From Firmicutes bacterium UBA5286 (GTDB lineage: Bacteria > Bacillota > Proteinivoracia > UBA4975), in assembly GCA_002408465.1 (NCBI GenBank), contig DHSM01000010.1:36345-57295 (forward strand): DNA of 20,951 bases. The letters run 5' to 3'. Under the pieces are notes generated by a model. That model was not told where the DNA came from, made no database searches, and worked only from the letters and a program-made list of their open reading frames with translations. Made by a program: the position numbers and the translations under genes. Positions 16,462-20,951 of the stretch are shown in pieces; within the stretch, counting starts at the first letter, position 1, and every line of letters starts with the position of its first letter.

Positions 16462-16586
16462 ACCCCGATGTTTTTCTGGATTTTTCGGGCAGGAAAATAG
16501 AAGCGCATTTAGAATTATATATTGTTTGTCTAAAATCATCTCCAACAATGTAGGAAGAGGAGAATGAGATCGGCGGCTCTGTTAGT

Positions 16587-16709
16587 ATGTGCACTGTAGA
16601 CTGGGAACTGGCAATAACAAGACAGCGCTATGTATTAGGCCGCATGGCTGAATATGGTTATATTACCCCCGAACAGGCCGCCGCCGAAGTCTACCAGGGG
16701 GAAAATTGA
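16587..16709 (+). pseudogene. Fragment resembling penicillin-binding protein 1A
   Basis: A 40-codon frame contains LAITRQRYVLGRMAEYGYIT and then PEQAAAE. This reads like the end of the glycosyltransferase (GT51) domain of class A penicillin-binding proteins, where R-x-x-VL-x-x-M-x-x-xG-Y-I-T-x-x-Q is common. Such proteins are more than 600 residues, so this is only a fragment. A good ribosome binding site (AGGAAGAGGAG) stands before a different frame starting at 16564 (MRSAALLVCAL, then TAG), so the start region also looks rearranged. A clean terminator follows directly. It could instead be a short functional ORF, but that is less likely. Confidence 0.5.
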
Positions 16710-16732
16710 CAGCCCCCCCGGGGGCTGTTTTT
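16709..16732 (+). terminator. Terminator after the PBP-like fragment
   Basis: ACAGCCCC (16709-16716) and GGGGCTGT (16721-16728) form an 8-bp GC-rich stem with a 4-base loop and a T-run. It separates the fragment from hflK. Confidence 0.8.
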
Positions 16733-16800
16733 AATTGCGGTATTCATACCAAGTTATTCAGTATATAATACTTGTATAACTATGGGAGAGGTGGTTTAAG

Positions 16801-17763
16801 GTGAACAACGTCTATGACATTAAAGAAAACCGTCCGGCTCCGGTGTGGACCAGGTTTCTCTTTCCCCTTTTCGTGCTGGCGGTGGTAATCATCATTCTGG
16901 CCACAGGCTTTTATACTGTAGATTCCGGAGAAGAGGCTGTGGTGCTGCGGTTTGGCAGCCATGTGGAAACCGTCACCACTTCCGGGCTCAAGTGGAAAAT
17001 CCCTCTTATTGACCGAGTTTACAAAGTCAAGGTGTCAGAAGTCAAGCGCCTGGAATTTGGCTTCCGCACCATCAAAGAAGGAGCGGCGGCTGAGTATCAG
17101 GATGTGCATGCGGAGTCCCTGATGCTTACCGGCGATGAGAATCTCATCAATGTAGAAACTATTGTCCAATTCCGGATTGTCGATATCGAGAAATTCCTCT
17201 TTGAGGTCACCAAGGGCGAGGAAGCGCTGCGGGTTGCGGCCGAAGCTACTATTCGCAGGGTCGTTGCCAACCACCCAATGGACGCGGCCCTGACCGAAGA
17301 CAAGCTCAGCATTCAGCAGGAAATTCGGGACGATCTCCAGGCAATCAGCGACAGTTACCATCTGGGCATATCGATTACTGCCGTCCAATTGCAGGATGTC
17401 TATCCCCCCGTTGAAGTCAACGATGCCTTTAAGGACGTAGCCAGCGCCCGGGAAGACAGGTCATCCTATATCAATCAGTCGGAAACCTATGCCAACGAGA
17501 TAATCCCCCAGGCCAGGGGGAACGCGGCGGAAGCCATTAACCAGGCCAAGGCCTTTAAGGAGCGGCGCATAGCCGAGGCCACCGGGGATGTGGCCCTGTT
17601 CAACAGCATGTTGGCCGAATACAAGCTGGGCAAGGAAGTAACCCGCACCCGGCTGTACTTGGAAATGATGGAAGAAATACTGCCGGGCATTAAGGTATAT
17701 ATCGTCGACGAACAGGGCAGCACCATCAAATGGCTGCCCATGCAAGGAGGTGGCAGCAATTGA
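16801..17763 (+). CDS. hflK: SPFH-domain membrane protease regulator HflK
   Basis: The product has 320 residues. The start is GTG 16801 with GGGAGAGG upstream. A short cytoplasmic N-terminus is followed by one membrane segment (about residues 18-38), then the SPFH/band 7 domain beginning GFYTVDSGEEAVVLRFG. The region after it is rich in Glu, Ala and Gln (coiled coil), as in HflK. It forms a large membrane-bound complex with HflC that in known bacteria surrounds and modulates the FtsH protease. It is shorter than the E. coli protein at both ends, as usual in Gram-positives. A -10-like TATAAT lies at 16764-16769 but I see no good -35 box. The TGA stop overlaps the hflC start (TTGA). Confidence 0.92.
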   Translation: MNNVYDIKENRPAPVWTRFLFPLFVLAVVIIILATGFYTVDSGEEAVVLRFGSHVETVTTSGLKWKIPLIDRVYKVKVSEVKRLEFGFRTIKEGAAAEYQDVHAESLMLTGDENLINVETIVQFRIVDIEKFLFEVTKGEEALRVAAEATIRRVVANHPMDAALTEDKLSIQQEIRDDLQAISDSYHLGISITAVQLQDVYPPVEVNDAFKDVASAREDRSSYINQSETYANEIIPQARGNAAEAINQAKAFKERRIAEATGDVALFNSMLAEYKLGKEVTRTRLYLEMMEEILPGIKVYIVDEQGSTIKWLPMQGGGSN

Positions 17764-18698
17764 ACAAATCCATTAGAAAATGGCTTTTGCTGGGAGCTGC
17801 AGCCCTGGGAATCTATATCATATTCAACCTGTTCACCTTTCAGGTTGCAATGACAGAGCATGCCATTGTCACCCGCTTCGGCGAAATCCATAAGATTGTT
17901 GTCAATGACGCCAGTGCCTTGCAAAGTACTTTAAACAACCCCCGCTTTACGGATTTAAATATCGTCGAAGGAAACGGCCTGTTTCTCAAGGTGCCCTTCC
18001 TGGATAAGGTGGATTATTACAACAGCCGCCTCATCACCTATGATGTGGATGCCAGAGAAGTGACCACCAAGGACAAGAAAAAGGTCATTCTCGACAATTA
18101 CGCCCAGTGGAAAATCATCAACCCCGCTCTGTTTCGGGTGACTATGCGTTCTGAAGCAAACGCCTATGTGCGTCTGGAGGACATTATCTACTCAAATCTC
18201 AACCAGCAAATCGGCAAAATCAATGCCGAGGTTCTGATTTCTGACAAGGATTATGTAAAGTCCATGCTTGCTGAGATAGTTAAACAAGCCAATATCGATG
18301 TCAAAGATTACGGCATTGAGATTATCGATGTGCGGATTAAGCGCACCGATCTGCCCCAGGAGAACAATGCCAATATCTTTAACCGCATGCGCACGGAACG
18401 GGAGCGCATGGCTATGCAATACCGCTCTGAAGGCCAGGAAGAAGCCCAGAAGATACGCTCTGACGCCGACCGGGAGGCCACAATTATTGAGGCCCAGGCC
18501 TATGCCGAAGCCGAGCGGATCCGGGGCGAAGGTGAAGCAGAAGCTTTGAAGATTTATGCCCAGTCCTATGGTCAGGACCCAGAATTCTATGAATTCTACC
18601 AGACCCTGCAGACCTACCGGGCCACCCTCAAGGACAATACCACTTTGGTCATCGATTCCGATTCCGACTTTGCCAAGTTCCTCTTTGGCAGCAGGTAG
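17760..18698 (+). CDS. hflC: SPFH-domain membrane protease regulator HflC
   Basis: The product has 312 residues when started at TTG 17760, nine bases after AAGGAGG. This start overlaps the hflK stop by four bases and puts MNKSIRKW directly before the membrane segment (about residues 8-26). A further upstream start would add only residues encoded inside hflK. The SPFH domain begins TFQVAMTEHAIVTRFGEI, and the typical IDVRIKRTDLP stretch and the Glu/Ala-rich QEEAQKIRSDADREA coiled-coil region follow. It partners with HflK. The two-gene operon ends at the terminator at 18708. Confidence 0.92.
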   Translation: MNKSIRKWLLLGAAALGIYIIFNLFTFQVAMTEHAIVTRFGEIHKIVVNDASALQSTLNNPRFTDLNIVEGNGLFLKVPFLDKVDYYNSRLITYDVDAREVTTKDKKKVILDNYAQWKIINPALFRVTMRSEANAYVRLEDIIYSNLNQQIGKINAEVLISDKDYVKSMLAEIVKQANIDVKDYGIEIIDVRIKRTDLPQENNANIFNRMRTERERMAMQYRSEGQEEAQKIRSDADREATIIEAQAYAEAERIRGEGEAEALKIYAQSYGQDPEFYEFYQTLQTYRATLKDNTTLVIDSDSDFAKFLFGSR

Positions 18699-18707
18699 AC
18701 AGTCTTG

Positions 18708-18730
18708 GGGCGCCCAGAGGGGCGCCCTTT
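18708..18730 (+). terminator. Terminator of hflKC
   Basis: GGGCGCCC (18708-18715) is repeated as its own complement at 18720-18727 with loop AGAG, and TTTCTT follows. Confidence 0.85.
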
Positions 18731-18780
18731 CTTGACTTTTTTACTAATAATCCATACTATGGAAAAGGAGGGATTTTCTA

Positions 18781-18900
18781 ATGAGCATACTTATTTTGGA
18801 TGGCTTCCCTGAAAAGTCGTCGTCCAAACTCCAGGCCCTGAAGAATGATATAGAAGTAGCCAGCGATGATATGCTAAAGGAGGAGAATAGAAATGAATGA
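18781..18900 (+). CDS. Short ORF like the N-terminus of an NADPH-dependent FMN reductase, probably truncated
   Basis: The product has 39 residues, starting at ATG 18781 behind AAGGAGG, so it is well placed for translation. MSILILDGFPEKSSS resembles the first strand and flavin-phosphate loop of the flavodoxin-like fold (usually xILILxGSPRxxG). The rest (LKNDIEVASDDMLKEENRNE) does not complete any such domain, which normally needs about 180 residues. Its stop lies eight bases inside the next gene (ATGAATGA), so the next gene may be translationally coupled to it. It is most likely the stub of a gene that lost its 3' part. Confidence 0.5.
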   Translation: MSILILDGFPEKSSSKLQALKNDIEVASDDMLKEENRNE

Positions 18901-19327
18901 TAAGGCATTAACAATTATGACAGAGCGATTCGGACACGATACGCTTTTATCACTTGCAACGCTGGACGGTAATCGTCCGTCTGTGCGTATTGTGAACAGT
19001 TACTATGAAGACGGTGCTTTTTATACTGTTACATATGCGCTGTCAAACAAAATTCAGCAGATAAAGAGAAATCGAGAAGTTGCCGTATGCGGGGAATGGT
19101 TCACAGCATACGATATTGGTGAAAACCTTGGCTATGTCCGCGATGAGAAAAATAAGGAGATGATGTCAAAGCTTCATACTGTATTTGCAGAGTGGTATGA
19201 CAATGGTCATACTGATGAGAATGACCCGAATACCTGTCTGCTCTGTATTAAGCTGACAACTGGGGTTCTGTTTCATGATGGTAAGAAATATTCGATAGAT
19301 TTTACGAGGTATCAAAATGAACATTGA
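18893..19327 (+). CDS. Pyridoxamine 5'-phosphate oxidase-like flavin-binding protein
   Basis: The product has 144 residues. The start is ATG 18893 with AAAGGAGG ten bases upstream. The pattern LSLATLDGNRPSVRIVNSYYEDGAFYTVTYA is split here by strands typical of the PNPOx split beta-barrel: LATLDGNRPSVRIV, then GAFYTVTYALSNKIQQIKRN, then VAVCGEWFTA. Small stand-alone members bind FMN or related cofactors, and their substrates are mostly unknown. It overlaps the short ORF before it by eight bases and the acetyltransferase after it by eleven, so it belongs to a tightly packed operon. Confidence 0.8.
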   Translation: MNDKALTIMTERFGHDTLLSLATLDGNRPSVRIVNSYYEDGAFYTVTYALSNKIQQIKRNREVAVCGEWFTAYDIGENLGYVRDEKNKEMMSKLHTVFAEWYDNGHTDENDPNTCLLCIKLTTGVLFHDGKKYSIDFTRYQNEH

Positions 19328-19907
19328 AATTAAAAAATTGACGTCTGACCTTGCAGAGGATTATGTGTATTTTTTTGATGTCACACCGCACGACGTCAAC
19401 ATCGATGAGAAAAAATGCTATTGTATAACCTGGCGTAGCAATGATTCCTATGCCCACGGAGAAGCCCACTGGTTTCCAACTCGGGAAGAAAGAAGGACCC
19501 GTGCTATCCAATTTGTCCGCTCCGGCAGCTTACAGGGCTATCTTGCCTATCACGGTGATGAGATCGTAGGATGGTGCAACGCCAATGCAGATTGTCAGGA
19601 CTGTGTTAATTATCTGCGTTCCTATTGGCCGATAGAGGAATCCCGCGAGGGCATCAAGGTGAAATCTATATTTTGTTTTGTGATCGCACCGAAAATGCAA
19701 AGAAACGGCGTCGCTACACAACTCGTTGAGCGTGTTTGTAAGGATGCGGCAGACGATGGGTTTGATTATGTCGAAGCTTATATTAATAAAGAATTTATTG
19801 AAACTGACCATGATTTCAGGGGTCCTATGGCGATGTTTGAAAAATGTGGATTTGAAGTATACGCCGTGCGAGATGGTAAGGTAGTTATGCGAAAAGCGTT
19901 GAAATAG
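19317..19907 (+). CDS. GNAT family N-acetyltransferase
   Basis: The product has 196 residues. The start ATG 19317 lies eleven bases inside the preceding gene. The acetyl-CoA site is visible as FVIAPKMQRNGVATQLVERV (motif A with Q-R-N-G-V-A), followed by GFDYVEAYINKE and a C-terminal GFEVYAVRDGKVVMRKAL strand. An upstream EIVGWCNA strand is typical of the fold. The substrate is unknown. It is coupled to the PNPOx-like gene and ends about 150 bases before a hairpin terminator. Confidence 0.85.
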   Translation: MNIEIKKLTSDLAEDYVYFFDVTPHDVNIDEKKCYCITWRSNDSYAHGEAHWFPTREERRTRAIQFVRSGSLQGYLAYHGDEIVGWCNANADCQDCVNYLRSYWPIEESREGIKVKSIFCFVIAPKMQRNGVATQLVERVCKDAADDGFDYVEAYINKEFIETDHDFRGPMAMFEKCGFEVYAVRDGKVVMRKALK

Positions 19908-20056
19908 TAACTATATATACATAACATAGGAAGCTGATAACTCCTTTTATCTGTAACCTAAACATAAATAAGCCAGACACCCTACATAGCATTCGGTAGT
20001 GTACTTGAGTTGTTTTCACTCACATATACCATCAAAAAGCACTTACCGCATTAAGA

Positions 20057-20102
20057 AAGACCACACTAAAGGTTTAATCCTTCGGTGTGGTCTTAACTTT
20101 TG
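20057..20102 (+). terminator. Terminator after the acetyltransferase gene
   Basis: AAGACCACAC (20057-20066) pairs with GTGTGGTCTT (20085-20094), with an inner AAGG/CCTT pair, followed by AACTTTT. In the 401-base stretch 19908-20308 I see this hairpin, a second terminator and a promoter, but no gene. Confidence 0.7.
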
Positions 20103-20164
20103 GCTCCCGCTTGAAGAGAGTCCGTAAAAAATTTACTTGTTTTCGTAAATCCCTAAGTTGAACT

Positions 20165-20187
20165 CCCCTTCCGGGGGCTTTTTTTTG
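20165..20187 (+). terminator. Second terminator-like hairpin
   Basis: CCCC (20165-20168) and GGGG (20173-20176) form a short stem with a TTCC tetraloop followed by C and a long T-run. The stem is short but the T-run is strong. Confidence 0.6.
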
Positions 20188-20248
20188 CTTTCCGAGGGTA
20201 TGATTTATTATTCTCCGAGTAAATATAATGATAGTCGTTAAATAGTTA

Positions 20249-20276
20249 TTGACACACGCTAAATGCGGGGTATAAT
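20249..20276 (+). promoter_or_regulatory. Consensus sigma-A promoter of the DUF2975 gene
   Basis: TTGACA (20249-20254) and TATAAT (20271-20276) are both perfect, with 16-base spacing. Transcription would begin about 25 bases before the start codon at 20309. Confidence 0.85.
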
Positions 20277-20308
20277 ATAGTTAATTGAATTGGAAAGAAG
20301 GTGCCTAA

Positions 20309-20893
20309 ATGAATAAACAAGAGAAGGTTAAGGGATTAGCGGGAACTCTGTATATCATTTTCAAGGTGTTCTTCTGGGCTGCTATTATTTTTGCAGCAGC
20401 ATTTGCGCTGGGAGCATTGCTGACTGTGTTCTTGCCCAGCGATTTAATGAAAACGGCGAACATAGAATCAATGCGGCTGTCCCTGGGGAGCACAATCAGT
20501 TTCTCTATTGGGGATTTGGGGGACGTCAGCTTTAAGCCAGTGCTATTGGCAATCCTCATTTCCTGCGCTGTTGCACTTCCCCTATTTGCGGCAATCTGCT
20601 GGCAGCTTGCGGGTATCCTTAAGACCGTAAAAGAAGACAGGCCCTTTGCCGATGAAAACGCCAAGAGACTTATGATTATTGGGATTGTCTTGTTAAATGC
20701 CTCCTGGATTTTCAAGGTAATAGAAACTGTGACTGCATCGGTAATTATCACTGCCTTCAGCATCCCAAACATCTCAATTTCTTATAACATCGTCGATTCG
20801 ACAATACTGTTTATGGGACTACTTGTTCTTATTTTGGCCGGAGTGTTCAAATACGGGAGCTATTTGCAAAATGAATACGACGCAACCCTGTAA
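20309..20893 (+). CDS. DUF2975 family membrane protein (YoaS-like)
   Basis: The product has 194 residues. The start is ATG 20309 with GAAAGAAGGTG upstream. Four hydrophobic segments lie at about residues 15-45, 75-100, 120-148 and 160-182, and the loop ILKTVKEDRPFADENAKRL between segments 2 and 3 is typical of DUF2975. The biochemical function of the family is unknown. It is followed after 14 bases by a small Cro/CI-type regulator gene, the same pairing as yoaS-yozG in Bacillus. This suggests a membrane protein plus regulator module. It is driven by the consensus promoter at 20249. Confidence 0.85.
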   Translation: MNKQEKVKGLAGTLYIIFKVFFWAAIIFAAAFALGALLTVFLPSDLMKTANIESMRLSLGSTISFSIGDLGDVSFKPVLLAILISCAVALPLFAAICWQLAGILKTVKEDRPFADENAKRLMIIGIVLLNASWIFKVIETVTASVIITAFSIPNISISYNIVDSTILFMGLLVLILAGVFKYGSYLQNEYDATL

Positions 20894-20907
20894 AGGGGGG
20901 ATATAAT

Positions 20908-20951
20908 ATGCCTATTATCACAAGGTTGGACCGCATGCTCGCCCATCGCAA
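20908..20951 (+). CDS. Start of a YozG-like Cro/CI helix-turn-helix regulator (partial)
   Basis: Only the first 14 codons are in the window: MPIITRLDRMLAHR. The ATG at 20908 follows AAAGGGGGG. This opening matches small XRE regulators of the YozG type (about 70 residues), which are usually next to DUF2975 genes. The DNA-binding domain itself lies beyond the window edge. Confidence 0.7.
   Translation, partial: MPIITRLDRMLAHR

Noticed and set aside
16201..16586. A further precursor gene or regulator gene upstream of lanA
   Set aside because: Only very short frames occur on both strands (for example one beginning MVSHWIIQQ), without leader motif, Cys or ribosome binding site.
1..20951. CRISPR array, tRNA or rRNA genes
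   Set aside because: No regularly spaced direct repeats, no cloverleaf with CCA-type end and no rRNA-like conserved stretch was seen.

Overview
The window looks like chromosome from a Gram-positive bacterium of the Bacillota, probably clostridial. The signs are strong GGAGG-type ribosome binding sites, frequent TTG and GTG starts, near-consensus sigma-A promoters, an Opp operon with a lipoprotein binding protein, and a DUF2975/YozG-like regulator pair. By eye, base composition is mixed. The opp and hflKC blocks are GC-richer, while the lanthipeptide block (about 11.6-16.5 kb) is clearly AT-rich.

Layout. 1-1672: an imperfect tandem duplication of a small block (short + strand ORF, shared hairpin terminator, convergent gene for a small membrane-anchored protein). 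The first copy of the + strand ORF is broken. 1638-5067 (- strand): one large decayed gene for a secreted protein (signal peptide, surface-type region, calcium-binding DxDxDG repeats, VWA domain, C39-like cysteine peptidase domain). A stop codon and at least three frame changes split it into several reading frames. 5100-5580: intergenic region with hairpins, a terminator and a promoter. 5641-11160: a complete oligopeptide ABC importer operon, oppA-B-C-D-F. 11166-11466: a 301-bp remnant of an insertion sequence with IS1182-like terminal inverted repeats.

11628-16187 (- strand): a compact class III lanthipeptide cluster. In transcription order it holds a 34-codon precursor gene (lanA), a three-domain lyase/kinase/cyclase synthetase (LanKC) and an ABC exporter without a peptidase domain. 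The precursor has the class III leader motif VLQLQGL and a Ser/Thr/Cys core, WSTISNHCGSCTTK. A perfect 17-bp inverted repeat brackets lanA. LanKC would phosphorylate and eliminate Ser/Thr in the core and cyclise onto Cys, and the transporter would export the product. No leader protease is visible here.

16587-20951: a small fragment resembling penicillin-binding protein 1A, then hflK-hflC, a short flavoprotein-like N-terminal ORF coupled to a PNPOx-like gene and a GNAT acetyltransferase, and finally a DUF2975 membrane protein followed by the start of a YozG-like HTH regulator that runs off the window.

The main result is the lanthipeptide cluster with its very small precursor gene and flanking inverted repeat. 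Second is the reconstruction of the large secreted pseudogene from separate ORFs.
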